DNA of 51,096 nucleotides from Nitrosomonas nitrosa (GCF_003051105.1 NZ_QAOO01000021.1:1-51096), one strand, 5' to 3'; numbered from the stretch's first letter, positions 17,627 to 27,354 are shown. Notes: generated from the letters alone by a model not told the origin. Program-made: numbers and translations.

Positions 17627-19003
17627 ATGAACAGAGTACCATCTGAAATTTTTAAAGCTTACGATATCCGAGGTGTCGTCGATACCGTGCTGACAAGTGA
17701 TGTTGTCGAAATGATTGGCCAGTCTATTGGTTCTGAAGCACGCGAACGAGGACTCAAAGCAATTGCAATAGGACGAGATGGCCGACTATCAAGCCCCTCT
17801 CTCGCGCAAGCGCTGGCAAATGGATTACAAAAAAGCGGCCTCCAAGTCATTGATGTCGGAATGGTGCCCACCCCGATACTCTATTTCGCAGCGCACGAAT
17901 TATGCGACTATACCGGCGTTATGATTACGGGCAGCCATAATCCCCCCGATTACAACGGCATGAAGATAGTACTGGGCGGTGAAACGCTAGCCGCACAAAC
18001 CATTCAAGCTCTACGTATTCGTATAGAAAATAATGATTTAATAACCGGGGAAGGAAGTTATCGTACACATCTTATTACGCCAACTTACATTCAGCGCATT
18101 GTCGATGATGTCAAGCTTACCCGTCCGATTAAAATCGTCGTTGATAGCGGCAATGGCGTAACTGGGGCATTCGCCCCCGAGCTTTACCGAAAAATGGGCT
18201 GTGAAGTCACAGAATTATTCTGTGATGTAGATGGCACTTTCCCCAACCATCACCCTGACCCCTCTGTTCCCGAAAACTTGCAGGATGTTATTCGCACATT
18301 GAAGACAACGGATGCCGAGCTTGGTTTTGCGTTTGATGGGGATGGTGATCGGCTAGGACTGGTAACGAAAGATGGCAGCATTATTTATCCTGATCGTCAA
18401 CTTATGTTATTTGCAGCAGATGTATTGGCCAGGAACCCTGGAGGGGAAATTATTTTTGATGTGAAATGTACGCGCAATCTAGCGAAATGGATCGAACAAC
18501 ATGGCGGCAAGCCCATCATGTGGAAAACCGGCCATTCCTTCATTAAGGGTAAATTAAAAGAAACCGGCGCATTATTGGCTGGTGAAATGAGCGGCCACAT
18601 TTTTTTCAAAGAACGTTGGTATGGCTTTGACGATGCGCTTTATACAGCAGCGCGCCTATTGGAATTATTGAGCAAGCAAAGTGATATCAATGCAACCCTG
18701 CATGCACTTCCAGATGCACTTAATACACCGGAGCTGCAGATTAAACTGAAAGAGGGCGAGAACCATACGCTAATCGCCCAACTTCAGAAGAGTGCTCGCT
18801 TTGATCATCCAGAGCGCATTATTACCATTGATGGGCTGAGAGTCGAATACAAAGATGGGTTTGGCCTGATCCGCGCATCAAATACCACTCCAGTTGCAGT
18901 ATTACGCTTTGAAGCTGACAATCCAGAAGCGTTACATCGTATTCAGCAAGATTTTCGTAATGTCATTTTGACGTTCAAACCTGACGCTGTTTTACCCTTC
19001 TAG
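17627..19003 (+). CDS. algC: Phosphomannomutase/phosphoglucomutase (AlgC type)
   Basis: This 458-residue alpha-D-phosphohexomutase makes mannose-1-phosphate or glucose-1-phosphate for exopolysaccharide and lipopolysaccharide. The phosphoserine is S103 in MITGSHNPPDYNGMK. The magnesium loop is FDGDGDRLG near residue 243, the sugar-binding loop is GEMSGHIFF, and the phosphate-binding RASNTTP lies near the C-terminus. Length matches the Pseudomonas enzyme. It could supply precursors for the XrtA polysaccharide cluster, though it is 22 kb away. Confidence 0.93.
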   Translation: MNRVPSEIFKAYDIRGVVDTVLTSDVVEMIGQSIGSEARERGLKAIAIGRDGRLSSPSLAQALANGLQKSGLQVIDVGMVPTPILYFAAHELCDYTGVMITGSHNPPDYNGMKIVLGGETLAAQTIQALRIRIENNDLITGEGSYRTHLITPTYIQRIVDDVKLTRPIKIVVDSGNGVTGAFAPELYRKMGCEVTELFCDVDGTFPNHHPDPSVPENLQDVIRTLKTTDAELGFAFDGDGDRLGLVTKDGSIIYPDRQLMLFAADVLARNPGGEIIFDVKCTRNLAKWIEQHGGKPIMWKTGHSFIKGKLKETGALLAGEMSGHIFFKERWYGFDDALYTAARLLELLSKQSDINATLHALPDALNTPELQIKLKEGENHTLIAQLQKSARFDHPERIITIDGLRVEYKDGFGLIRASNTTPVAVLRFEADNPEALHRIQQDFRNVILTFKPDAVLPF

Positions 19004-19408
19004 CTACTCATAGAGGCCCTATAAACAAGCATTGTTGGCCCCGTTATGGCAAGAAAATGTTATAGCGTAGTACGTAGCGGGTACGACTAGCCCGTTTCAG
19101 AAAGAATGATGCTTGGTCGATTGCCAGTGAGCGCAAGTAATGCCTACTTGCCTCAATCTTCCATCGATTTTGTATTTCCTTACAATGGAGGAAGCACTTC
19201 ATGTCGTTTAAACGTTAGGGAGCTATCCGAAAATAGGTTGATCTACTACGGACGAACCTGCCAGGCCGAATTTTCCGATCCTTTTCGTTAAATAGAATAA
19301 CTATTCGCCTCAAATGATCGAAAAATCCAGCTCTGCCAGTTTCACCCTCACTACGATCACTATTCTCGGACAGCCTCCCAGTCATCTCAATTACTCAGGG
19401 GTATATAC
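19004..19408. other. Gene-free region with degenerate repeat
   Basis: This 405-bp gap shows no convincing gene. A 61-codon open frame at 19106-19291 has no recognisable features. The right half (19240-19373) matches a second copy near 27.4 kb, listed separately. Confidence 0.45.
19240..19373 (+). repeat. Dispersed degenerate repeat, copy 1
   Basis: This stretch aligns with the minus strand of 27355-27486. In the core (19264-19326) I count 57 of 63 bases identical by eye, including CCGATCCTTTT and TTCGCCTCAAATGATCGAAAAA. The flanks match more loosely. Both copies carry the same short frame, beginning MIEK and reaching TIxILGQ, suggesting decay of a once-coding or mobile sequence. The family is not recognised. 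The copy ends about 70 bp before the M48 protease start. Confidence 0.7.
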
Positions 19409-19444
19409 TTGGGAACTTGGCTTGTGAACAATTATCAAATTGGC

Positions 19445-20956
19445 ATGAAGTTTCTCTATTTGATTATCGTCATTCCACTCATATTTCCAGCGAGCATTTT
19501 CGCTGATGAGTTACCAGACTTAGGTGATGTATCACAAGCCACAATCACGCCTCGCCAGGAACGACAAATAGGATTGCAGATCATGCGCCAAATTCGTGCA
19601 GATCCAAGCTATCTCAACGATGCTGAAATCGATAGCTATCTCAATAACCTAGGCAATCGTTTGATTTCATCGTCCAACGAAGCAAAACCTGATCAATCGT
19701 TTGAATTTTTTGCTTTACAAGATCCTTCTATCAATGCATTTGCTTTACCAGGGGGATTCATGGGCTTTAACAGCGGACTAATTATCGCGGCGCAAAGTGA
19801 ATCCGAGCTAGCTGGCGTCATGGCGCATGAGATTGCTCATGTAACCCAAAAGCATCTTGCAAGAATGATCTCTGGACAGCAACATATCGGCCTCATTACG
19901 TCCATTGCTGCGCTTGCTATAGCGATTCTTGCTTCCCGTTCTAATCCACAAGCTGGACAAGCCGTACTCGCTACTGCACAAGCTGGCGCAATCCAATCTC
20001 GTCTCAATTTTACGCGCAAGCACGAGAAGGAGGCAGACCGGATCGGCTTTAATATATTACAAAAAGCTGGATTTGACCCGCACGGTATGGCAGCTTTTTT
20101 TGAGCGTTTGCAGAATGCAGGACGCTACTATGAAAACGGTGCGCCCTCTTACCTTAGAACTCACCCTCTCACATACGAGCGGATTGCAGATATAGAAAAC
20201 CGCACTCGCGAACTAGCATACCGTCAAGTTCCAGACAGCATCGACTTTCACTTAGTCCGCGCCAAGTTAAAAGCATTGCAAGGTAACCCTGCAGACACCG
20301 TCGCAGAATTCGATTCTCGCATTCGGGACAAACGCTATGCAAACGAAATCGCTGAGCGTTACGGCTTGATTTATGCCCTATTACGCGACAAAAAATTCCA
20401 GCGGGCGGATAAGGAGCTCAATGAACTATATCGACTAATACAATCCGATCAATCTCTCGGCGTACTGAAAAATCACCGTTTGGGTAAACCTGTTTTAGTT
20501 GAAAGCGAGTATTTACAGACTGGCGCCATGATTGAAACGCTCGCAGCACGTGTTAAGCTCGCCAACAAACAAATCAAGGACGCTTTTGCAGTTTATCAAT
20601 CGGCATTAAAGACATATCCTCAACACCGTGCGTTAATTTACGATTATATCGCAGCTTTACTCGATCATCAGAGCGCGCAGGCTGCCCTTGATTTTATCAA
20701 CAAACAATCTCAAATCATTCATGAAGATATCAATCTTTATCGGTTAGAAGCAAAGGCTCACGCAGCGCTCGATAATCATATGCTTCAGCATCGCGCTCAG
20801 GCTGAAATCTATATCCAGGAAGGAAAATACCATGCTGCAATTGAGCAATTAGAAATCGCTTTACGTATGAGCAATGGTAATTTCTACCAATTATCCAGCG
20901 TGGAGGCACGCTTGCGGCAACTGAAAGAATTTGTCGCCGCTTTCGAAAAAGATTGA
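19445..20956 (+). CDS. Periplasmic M48 metalloprotease with TPR tail (BepA-like)
   Basis: This secreted zinc protease resembles BepA (YfgC), which cares for outer-membrane protein assembly. An N-terminal signal peptide (MKFLYLIIVIPLIFPASIFA) is followed by the conserved region with zinc motif HEIAH in GVMAHEIAHVTQKH, and HEKEADRIGF supplies the third ligand. The second half consists of TPR-like helices. From ATG 19445 it is 503 residues, close to E. coli BepA (487). The start is uncertain: a TTG at 19409 (with AGGGG upstream) and a GTG at 19424 give N-terminal extensions. It lies 110 bp upstream of the macA-like gene. Confidence 0.88.
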   Translation: MKFLYLIIVIPLIFPASIFADELPDLGDVSQATITPRQERQIGLQIMRQIRADPSYLNDAEIDSYLNNLGNRLISSSNEAKPDQSFEFFALQDPSINAFALPGGFMGFNSGLIIAAQSESELAGVMAHEIAHVTQKHLARMISGQQHIGLITSIAALAIAILASRSNPQAGQAVLATAQAGAIQSRLNFTRKHEKEADRIGFNILQKAGFDPHGMAAFFERLQNAGRYYENGAPSYLRTHPLTYERIADIENRTRELAYRQVPDSIDFHLVRAKLKALQGNPADTVAEFDSRIRDKRYANEIAERYGLIYALLRDKKFQRADKELNELYRLIQSDQSLGVLKNHRLGKPVLVESEYLQTGAMIETLAARVKLANKQIKDAFAVYQSALKTYPQHRALIYDYIAALLDHQSAQAALDFINKQSQIIHEDINLYRLEAKAHAALDNHMLQHRAQAEIYIQEGKYHAAIEQLEIALRMSNGNFYQLSSVEARLRQLKEFVAAFEKD

Positions 20957-21066
20957 TGAACTGATCCCACCTTATCGTACCCCCCTTACTGTTATGCAAC
21001 CCTCCACGCGACGGTATTCACTCTGCTACTATTTTAATTAAGCAAGACTTCAATTACGTTCGGACA

Positions 21067-22215
21067 ATGCGTTTACAACATAAAAACAAACTGATTTTTC
21101 TGCTGATCATCCTATTAGCTAGCGCTGTTTATGGCTATACCAACAATAAATCGGAATCCAATAAAGAAAACTATCGAACTAAAGCAGTGGATCGAGGCGA
21201 TATTGTGCAGATCATTTCAGCCAATGGCACACTGACACCGCTGGAGTTGGTCAATGTAGGGACACAAGTTTCCGGTACCGTATCCAAAATTTATGTAGAC
21301 TTCAACGATCAAGTCGAAATTGGCCAAATCTTGGCCGAACTTGATCCTGCCTTGCTTAAAGCACAGCTGCACCAGTCAGAAGCTAATTTTAAGAGCGCTC
21401 AGGCAACTTTGAAAAACGCAATTAGTAAAGCTCATCGCGGCCAAAGGTTGTTGCAAAAAGGATTTATTTCTGATGAAGCACTCGATGAAATCGAGCAACA
21501 GCTGGATATAGCCCGTGCGCAGGTTGCAATCAGCCAAGCCAATGTTGAACGGGATCGCGCCAACCTCAACTACAGTGTCATCCGATCGCCCATCTCAGGA
21601 GTCGTCGTTGCGCGCGACGTCAATGTTGGCCAAACCGTTGCAGCCAGTTTCCAAACACCCATACTTTTTCAGATTGCTCGTGATCTCCGGCAAATGCAAA
21701 TCAATATCAGTGTTGCTGAGGCGGATATTGGACAAATCCACACCAACCAAGAAATCATATTCACGGTCGATGCCTTTCAGGATCAAGAATTTACTGCTTA
21801 TGTGAAGCAAATCCGCCTCAATCCCACTATCCAAGAGAATGTCGTAACTTACAATGTGGTCGCGACAGTTATTAACGATCATGGCATCTTACTCCCTGGA
21901 ATGACGGCAAATGTGCGCTTCATCGTCGAACAAAAAACGGCAGTCATTCGGGTGCCTAATGCTGCGCTTCGCTATAAACCGAGCAATGACCTACTTTCCA
22001 TGCCTATCAACAAACAGGCTCATCAATCTCCTCTCTATCGCCTTGAAAACAAAGTACCTGTACCAATCAATGTCGTTACCGGCATCACCGATGGTAATTT
22101 CACCGAAGTGATTTCCGGTGATCTAAAAGAGGGGGACCTACTGATTATCGGTGATAATGCAGCTCAAAAGCAGAGCCAAGGCTCTGCCAGTAACTTCAGG
22201 TTTAGGATGTTCTAA
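21067..22215 (+). CDS. macA: Periplasmic adaptor protein of ABC efflux pump (MacA-like)
   Basis: This 382-residue HlyD/MacA-family membrane-fusion protein has a membrane anchor at about residues 8-24. A lipoyl half-motif (VNVGTQVSGTVSKIYVDFNDQVEIGQIL) precedes an alpha-hairpin (about 95-160), then the second lipoyl half (YSVIRSPISGVVVARDVNVGQTV) and beta-barrel domains. It links an inner-membrane ABC transporter to an outer-membrane channel. The stop overlaps the ATG of the ATPase gene (TAATG), indicating coupled translation. No tolC homologue is nearby. Confidence 0.92.
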   Translation: MRLQHKNKLIFLLIILLASAVYGYTNNKSESNKENYRTKAVDRGDIVQIISANGTLTPLELVNVGTQVSGTVSKIYVDFNDQVEIGQILAELDPALLKAQLHQSEANFKSAQATLKNAISKAHRGQRLLQKGFISDEALDEIEQQLDIARAQVAISQANVERDRANLNYSVIRSPISGVVVARDVNVGQTVAASFQTPILFQIARDLRQMQINISVAEADIGQIHTNQEIIFTVDAFQDQEFTAYVKQIRLNPTIQENVVTYNVVATVINDHGILLPGMTANVRFIVEQKTAVIRVPNAALRYKPSNDLLSMPINKQAHQSPLYRLENKVPVPINVVTGITDGNFTEVISGDLKEGDLLIIGDNAAQKQSQGSASNFRFRMF

Positions 22216-22955
22216 TGTCAGGCACAAACATCGCTCCCAATCAACCTCTGATTCGAGTAGAAAATTTGTGTAAAGCCTACAACCTGGATCATCCCGAGAA
22301 TCAATCAGCCTGCCACCAGGTCCTTTTTAATATCAATCTTGAGATTTACCCTGGTGAATTTATTGCCATTATGGGGCAATCCGGTTCTGGAAAATCTACT
22401 CTAATGAATATACTAGGATGCCTTGATACACCCACAGCAGGCAGTTACTGGTTAGCTGGCCGTAATGTCGCGACCTTTTCTGGCGATGAGCTTGCGCGTG
22501 TAAGAAATCGCAATATAGGCTTTGTGTTCCAGGGCTTTAATCTACTCAAGCGCATGACAGCCCTAGACAACGTTGCCATACCATTGCTGTACGCTGGTAT
22601 GAATCGAAGTGAAAGCCGCAAGCAAGCGCTATCATTATTGCAGCAAACTGGCCTCGGTCAATTCACACGGCATTATCCGAATCAACTCTCAGGCGGGCAG
22701 CAGCAGCGCGTAGCGATCAGCCGCGCACTGGTAAACCAGCCACAGTTAATTCTGGCGGATGAACCTACCGGTAATCTTGATACACAAACCAGCCAGGAAA
22801 TCATGGCATTATTTGCGCAACTCAACCGTGATCGTGATATAACGATCATATTGGTCACACATGAAGACGATATCGCAGCCTACGCTAACCGCCTAATTAG
22901 GTTGAAAGACGGGCACATTGTTCAAGATGAAATGCGATCCCCCACGACTGTATGA
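22215..22955 (+). CDS. MacB-type ABC transporter ATP-binding protein
   Basis: This 246-residue ATPase of the LolD/MacB class has Walker [11 protein letters not shown]-loop FVFQGFNLL, signature [15 protein letters not shown] and Walker [13 protein letters not shown]. It corresponds to the N-terminal half of E. coli MacB, here encoded as a separate gene. It overlaps the permease gene by four bases (ATGA). It powers export together with the permease and MacA-like adaptor; substrate (macrolide, peptide, lipid or siderophore) is not known. Confidence 0.93.
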   Translation: MSGTNIAPNQPLIRVENLCKAYNLDHPENQSACHQVLFNINLEIYPGEFIAIMGQSGSGKSTLMNILGCLDTPTAGSYWLAGRNVATFSGDELARVRNRNIGFVFQGFNLLKRMTALDNVAIPLLYAGMNRSESRKQALSLLQQTGLGQFTRHYPNQLSGGQQQRVAISRALVNQPQLILADEPTGNLDTQTSQEIMALFAQLNRDRDITIILVTHEDDIAAYANRLIRLKDGHIVQDEMRSPTTV

Positions 22956-24175
22956 ATTTGCTGATCATTATCACTGAGTCCTTTCGCGCACTACGCCTTA
23001 ATCGTTTGCGCACGGGGCTTACCATGCTCGGCATGATCATCGGTGTAGCTGCTGTCGTTTTGATGCTTTCAATCGGACAAGGTGCCCAAGCGAATATCAA
23101 CAACACTATTGCTTCCATGGGAAGCCACCTGCTGATCGTCGTACCCGGGGCCACTTCCTCGGGTGGATTACGTTTTGGCATAGGGAGCGTAAAAACACTG
23201 ACAGCGGCAGACGCTCAAGCCATCGCAGAGCTTCCGTCAGTCGAAGCAACCGCTCCCGTTGTTTCTGGTATCGCACAGTTTAGTTATGGCGCGAATAATT
23301 GGAGCACAAGCATATCAGGCGTAACCCCGGATTATTTCACAGTCAGTAACTGGGTAATAGAACGCGGAGATATCTTTTCAGAAGCGGATGTGCGCTCTGC
23401 TACACGCGTGGCTGTACTTGGAAAAATTACGGCCGAAAATTTATTTGGAACAGAAGATCCTATCGGCAAAACGCTTCGTATTAGTAACAGACCCTTTTTA
23501 GTAGTCGGTGTACTTGCCGCTAAAGGTCAAAGTCTTAGCGGTCGAGACCAAGATGATAATGTGCTTATCCCACTGACCACCGCTCAGCGTCAGGTTCTGG
23601 GCAATCAATTCCCGGGTTCAATCAATCTTATGCTGGTTCAAGCAAAATCAGCCGAAATGATGGAAGAAGCGGAACAGGAAATTACACGTTTACTCCGTCA
23701 ACGTCATCGCATCACGGGCAAAATGGAAAATGATTTTACGGTACGCAATCTGACCGCACTGGCTGCTGTTGCAAGCACTACAGCCAAAATCATGGCATGG
23801 ATGCTAGGTGCCATTGCTTCAATTTCATTGTTGGTTGGAGGTATTGGTATTATGAATATCATGTTGGTATCCGTAACTGAACGAACCCGGGAGATTGGAA
23901 TTCGTATGGCAATCGGTGCCAGCCAGCGAGCGATACTCACACAGTTCTTACTGGAAGCCCTGATGATTTGTATTCTGGGTGGTATAACAGGCGTTGCGCT
24001 TGGGATCACTTGCGCCTGGGCAATCAGTCAAATTGCCGACATGCCTGTCGTCATTACGCTCAGCATGATCGGTCTCGCATTCACCTTTGTCTCTATCATC
24101 GGCGTATTTTTTGGTTTTTACCCCGCCAAAAAAGCAGCCTCCTTAAAGCCAGTCGAAGCATTGCGTTATGAATAG
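22952..24175 (+). CDS. MacB-type ABC transporter permease
   Basis: This 407-residue FtsX/MacB permease starts with a MacB periplasmic core domain after TM1 (NRLRTGLTMLGMIIGVAAVVLM, cut short here to its key residues). About 230 periplasmic residues follow, then the C-terminal FtsX domain with three helices (about 275-400) and the conserved VTERTREIGIRMAIGA coupling segment. This corresponds to the C-terminal half of E. coli MacB. The three-gene unit adaptor-ATPase-permease resembles the YknXYZ layout. A hairpin terminator serving the opposite strand lies 150 bp downstream. Confidence 0.93.
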   Translation: MNLLIIITESFRALRLNRLRTGLTMLGMIIGVAAVVLMLSIGQGAQANINNTIASMGSHLLIVVPGATSSGGLRFGIGSVKTLTAADAQAIAELPSVEATAPVVSGIAQFSYGANNWSTSISGVTPDYFTVSNWVIERGDIFSEADVRSATRVAVLGKITAENLFGTEDPIGKTLRISNRPFLVVGVLAAKGQSLSGRDQDDNVLIPLTTAQRQVLGNQFPGSINLMLVQAKSAEMMEEAEQEITRLLRQRHRITGKMENDFTVRNLTALAAVASTTAKIMAWMLGAIASISLLVGGIGIMNIMLVSVTERTREIGIRMAIGASQRAILTQFLLEALMICILGGITGVALGITCAWAISQIADMPVVITLSMIGLAFTFVSIIGVFFGFYPAKKAASLKPVEALRYE

Positions 24176-24316
24176 CTTAGTAAAACCCTCTGCAAACAAC
24201 ACATTTTCTGCTATGCGGCATATTTATCCCTTTTACAAGGGTCACCGCTATCTTATAGACAAAGATGGAGATAACGTCTCTTTACACCGAATAAAGACAT
24301 CAGCGATATATCCCCC

Positions 24317-24346
24317 TAAAAAAACCGCCCTATTAAGGGCGGTTTA
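24317..24346 (-). terminator. Rho-independent terminator of small lipoprotein gene
   Basis: A perfect 10-bp stem, AAACCGCCCT (24322-24331) and AGGGCGGTTT (24336-24345), encloses the loop ATTA. On the minus strand it ends in a run of seven T. It lies about 35 bp after the stop of the lipoprotein gene. The plus strand also gives AAAATTTTT, so it may end macB-permease transcripts too. Confidence 0.85.
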
Positions 24347-24380
24347 AAATTTTTATCACTTATTAAGTCTTCTTTATTTT

Positions 24381-24521
24381 TTAGTCTTTTTTCTCATCGC
24401 CTGTATCAGGCATCGTTTCACGTTCCATCATCATGCTTGGGGGATACTGCGCTGGTTTAGGATCACCACAAGCGGTCAATGTAATTGCCATAAGCATCGC
24501 TGCTAAGAGTGCGAATTTCAT
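24381..24521 (-). CDS. Small lipoprotein, 46 residues
   Basis: This short gene encodes a 46-residue secreted lipoprotein. A signal peptide (MKFALLAAMLMAITLTAC) ends in the lipobox LTAC with C18 as lipidated cysteine. The mature part is 29 residues, rich in methionine, proline and acid (QYPPSMMMERETMP, then GDEKKD). The G-D after the cysteine would suggest inner-membrane retention by the '+2 Asp'-type rule only weakly (the +2 residue is Gly). AGGAG lies eight bases before the ATG and a strong terminator follows, so this is very likely a real single-gene unit. Function is unknown. Confidence 0.85.
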   Translation of the reverse strand: MKFALLAAMLMAITLTACGDPKPAQYPPSMMMERETMPDTGDEKKD

Positions 24522-24966
24522 TTTCTTAATCTCCTATATGAACAAATATGATGAATTAATTATATTTAAATATACTTACAACTCTTTGGCCATTCATATC
24601 TAGAAAGACCGTATTCTTAATAGCAGAATTATAATGCACTGTCCAGCAAATTTATTTTTTGCACAAATACTCGTCACCCAATATAGGCCTACTCACATAA
24701 AGCAAGGCGGCACACTATTATTATATAGAACAAATAGATAACGATATTATCAGTGTCTTAGTTTTCTAATTACCCGCGTTAAAACACTTGGCACATTTAT
24801 TTACGCTTTCTCACCCTTCTTAGCCTGGCTAGAAATGAGTTTCAACCTTACTTGTCATTTCTGAAAAACTTATTTTTAGCCACAAGATGGTAGCCTTGAA
24901 ATATCACGCCACAATCTTCAGGGTGAGGCTTTCTATCAAAAGCCCACATCTAGACCAGACATACTC
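24522..24966. other. Intergenic region upstream of lipoprotein gene
   Basis: These 445 bases hold the probable promoter of the lipoprotein gene (TATAAT on the minus strand, complement of 24559-24564, about 38 bases before the ATG, with no good -35 box). The rest is AT-rich and shows no gene. Confidence 0.35.
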
Positions 24967-25995
24967 CTAACAAAATGAGTTTGCAGTAGCTGCGCTGCCT
25001 TCGCACTCAAATGCTTCGACGGGCACTTTACCCCTCATTAATAACAGCGGACACATTGCGTTGCTGATCACTTGACTGACGACGCTGCCATGAACTATCC
25101 GTTCTACCCCGCTCCGGCCATGCGTACTCATAGTGATCAGATCGGCATCTTCTGCCCGAGCCATACGAATAATGGCTTCAGCCGGATCACCTTCCACAGT
25201 ATGGCAACGAGACACTACTCCCGCAAGCTGCAACTGCAACTGTATCCGCTCTAGATAACATGCTGCCTGCCGGACGACGGGCTGTCCTTTCGCTTCATTT
25301 AAATCGATAGCGGTTTCATCAGCTACTAACTCATCTTCAGAATCTCGAAACTCAATGACTCGAAGAAGATGAATGACCGCCCCCGTATCCTTTGCAAACT
25401 GACGAGCCACGGGTAAGGCTGTTTCTGCTAAAGTGGTGCCATCAAGGGGTAGAACAATGGCTCGAGGCGGAGGGGCTGTCTCTGTCATAACCTTGGAAGG
25501 GACTATAAAAACAGGGGAACGCGCATTAACGACAAGCGTTTCCTGAGCTGCACATTGCTTGGAAGGGACTATAAAAACAGGGGAACGCGCATTGCGTACC
25601 ACTTTGTCCGCTACACTTCCCAACAGCGCCAATTCAATTCCGGTTCTTCCATGTGTTGACATGGCGATCAAATCGACATTAGCTTTCTCTGACAAATGTA
25701 AAATACATTCAGCTGCCACACCCGGTAAAAACTGACTTTCTACTCTGAACCCTCTTTGGACTAGCTGCTGCGCTATCATTTGCATCTGCTCACTTGCTTC
25801 ACTTTCGTCCGATAAAACGATCCGTTCCGATGTAAGAGATCTCATCTTATCGCTTAATAAAGGAAAAACAGAGGACGATAAAGCCGTCATCAGTAGAAGC
25901 TCAGTCTGCTCTGAGGTTATAAAGCGCAGCAAATGAGGTACGGCCCGCTCTGCCAATTCAGAGCCATCCAGTGGTATGAGCACTCGCTTGATCAT
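24967..25995 (-). CDS. Tandem universal stress protein (two UspA domains)
   Basis: This 342-residue protein has two UspA domains (about 1-150 and 178-325). Each has the ATP-binding pattern G-x2-G-x(8-9)-G-S: STHGRTGIELALLGS in the first and STHGRSGVERIVHGS in the second. The linker contains a 22-residue in-frame duplication (NARSPVFIVPSK occurs twice), caused by a 66-bp tandem duplication with a 36-bp exact repeat (25492-25527 and 25558-25593). This adds an extra copy of the last strand of domain 1. The gene stands alone between non-coding stretches. Its stress signal is unknown. Confidence 0.92.
   Translation of the reverse strand: MIKRVLIPLDGSELAERAVPHLLRFITSEQTELLLMTALSSSVFPLLSDKMRSLTSERIVLSDESEASEQMQMIAQQLVQRGFRVESQFLPGVAAECILHLSEKANVDLIAMSTHGRTGIELALLGSVADKVVRNARSPVFIVPSKQCAAQETLVVNARSPVFIVPSKVMTETAPPPRAIVLPLDGTTLAETALPVARQFAKDTGAVIHLLRVIEFRDSEDELVADETAIDLNEAKGQPVVRQAACYLERIQLQLQLAGVVSRCHTVEGDPAEAIIRMARAEDADLITMSTHGRSGVERIVHGSVVSQVISNAMCPLLLMRGKVPVEAFECEGSAATANSFC
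25492..25593. repeat. 36-bp direct repeat, 66-bp period, inside tandem usp gene
   Basis: CTTGGAAGGGACTATAAAAA begins both copies, and the following 16 bases are also identical (25492-25527 and 25558-25593). The 66-bp period keeps the reading frame, so the protein gains 22 residues. The perfect identity implies a recent duplication. Confidence 0.9.
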
Positions 25996-26366
25996 GCGTA
26001 TCCCCGTTATTTATAAACGTGATCGTGTATAGGCCTTTCCATATCGTTTCTCCAGATAAGACGGCAACACATGAATATTTTAAGATTTCTTCAATTACTT
26101 GTTTTTCGGAAAGAAGTAGCAGACTTTTGACCCCTACACTGGATGATCGAAGAAAATATCTCGAAGGAAAAATAATCGTCAATCAACTTCATCAGATATC
26201 TTTTAAAAAAACAAGCACGTATTTTCCCTTACCCTCTTTGATACAAATATTTGTCAGCTTTACTCATCAGGAGTTCAAACTGTGCATGATCAGGCGATAA
26301 TCAAGAATATGTTTCGCAACGATAAAATTCATTTTGTAATCCCCAGAAAACCCTTATAAAAAATAC
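25996..26366. other. Divergent intergenic region
   Basis: These 371 bases separate the leftward usp gene from the rightward EamA gene. Open frames here on both strands have no recognisable features. I see no repeat or RNA. Confidence 0.4.
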
Positions 26367-27284
26367 ATGGTTCATAACAACACACTTATTGCACTCGTCT
26401 GCGCATTACTGGCTTGTCTGATCTGGTCCGGCAATTTTGTGATTGCACGGAGCGTTCATGAATGGATACCTCCCTTTACCCTTGCTTTCGGGCGTTGGAC
26501 AGTCGCATTATTTGCACTATTGCCATTCAGCTTGATGGTATTAAAACGGGAATGGCAAATTGTCACCGCTCATCTTCGTTATCTTTTCTTTATGGGGTTT
26601 ATTGGTGTCGCCGGGTTCAATACGCTGATCTACCTTGCCGCCCATACCACCACTGTCAGTCATATTGCGATCATTTCGGCTGCCACGCCTATCTTCACAC
26701 TGTTGATTGCGGGGTTGGTCGGTGAAGAAAAGCTATCACGATATCCCGTATTTGGTGCTGTATTGGCTTGTCTAGGTGCACTCACCATTATCAATCACGG
26801 CGACATCAGCGCATTGTTCAAACAAGCATGGCGACCAGGCGATATTTTGGCGCTTGTCGCCGCACTGATATGGGCTGGATGGAGTGTGGGGCTACGGTTC
26901 AAACCGGCAGGCATGTCCCCTGTCACGTTAATGACGATAGCAATGATCTTTGGTTTGCTTGGATTAATGCCGTTCTATGGCTGGGAAATACAGGCGCACA
27001 CTGTAGATTTATCATCATGGCAAACCTGGTCGGTATTTTTGTATGTAGGTATCGCGGCATCGCTTATTGCATGGCTGCTCTGGCAATATTCAGTAGAAAA
27101 AATCGGTTCAGTCAAAACCAGCTTGATCTACTATACCATCCCCATTTTCAGCAGCATGCTTGCAGTACTCTTTCTGGGCGAATCGATTGAAATATATCAT
27201 TTTGTCGGTTTCATACTGGTTTTCGCTGGGATTGTGACTTCAAACATGAGACGACCAACGAAAGCAGCTTATCCTCCACGGTAG
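26367..27284 (+). CDS. EamA-family (DMT) transporter
   Basis: This 305-residue protein has about ten transmembrane helices arranged as two EamA repeats, each starting with a polar-proline-type first helix (ALVCALLACLIWSGNFVIAR and ILALVAALIWAGWSVGLRF). The second repeat ends at IETYHF-like FVGFILVFAGIV. Members of the drug/metabolite transporter superfamily export amino acids or other small metabolites. Substrate cannot be predicted. It is convergent with hoxY across the second copy of the degenerate repeat. Confidence 0.92.
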   Translation: MVHNNTLIALVCALLACLIWSGNFVIARSVHEWIPPFTLAFGRWTVALFALLPFSLMVLKREWQIVTAHLRYLFFMGFIGVAGFNTLIYLAAHTTTVSHIAIISAATPIFTLLIAGLVGEEKLSRYPVFGAVLACLGALTIINHGDISALFKQAWRPGDILALVAALIWAGWSVGLRFKPAGMSPVTLMTIAMIFGLLGLMPFYGWEIQAHTVDLSSWQTWSVFLYVGIAASLIAWLLWQYSVEKIGSVKTSLIYYTIPIFSSMLAVLFLGESIEIYHFVGFILVFAGIVTSNMRRPTKAAYPPR

Positions 27285-27354
27285 AATAATCGGTTGTTTG
27301 ATCGACCAACTTTTTTGATTTTCTCAACACATCGATCGTACAATTGCTATGAGT

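Noticed and set aside
19106..19291. 61-codon open frame before the M48 gene
   Set aside because: No homology recognised, and its end lies in the degenerate repeat.
26019..26300. 93-codon open frame between usp and EamA genes
   Set aside because: No ribosome site, domain or composition supporting a gene.
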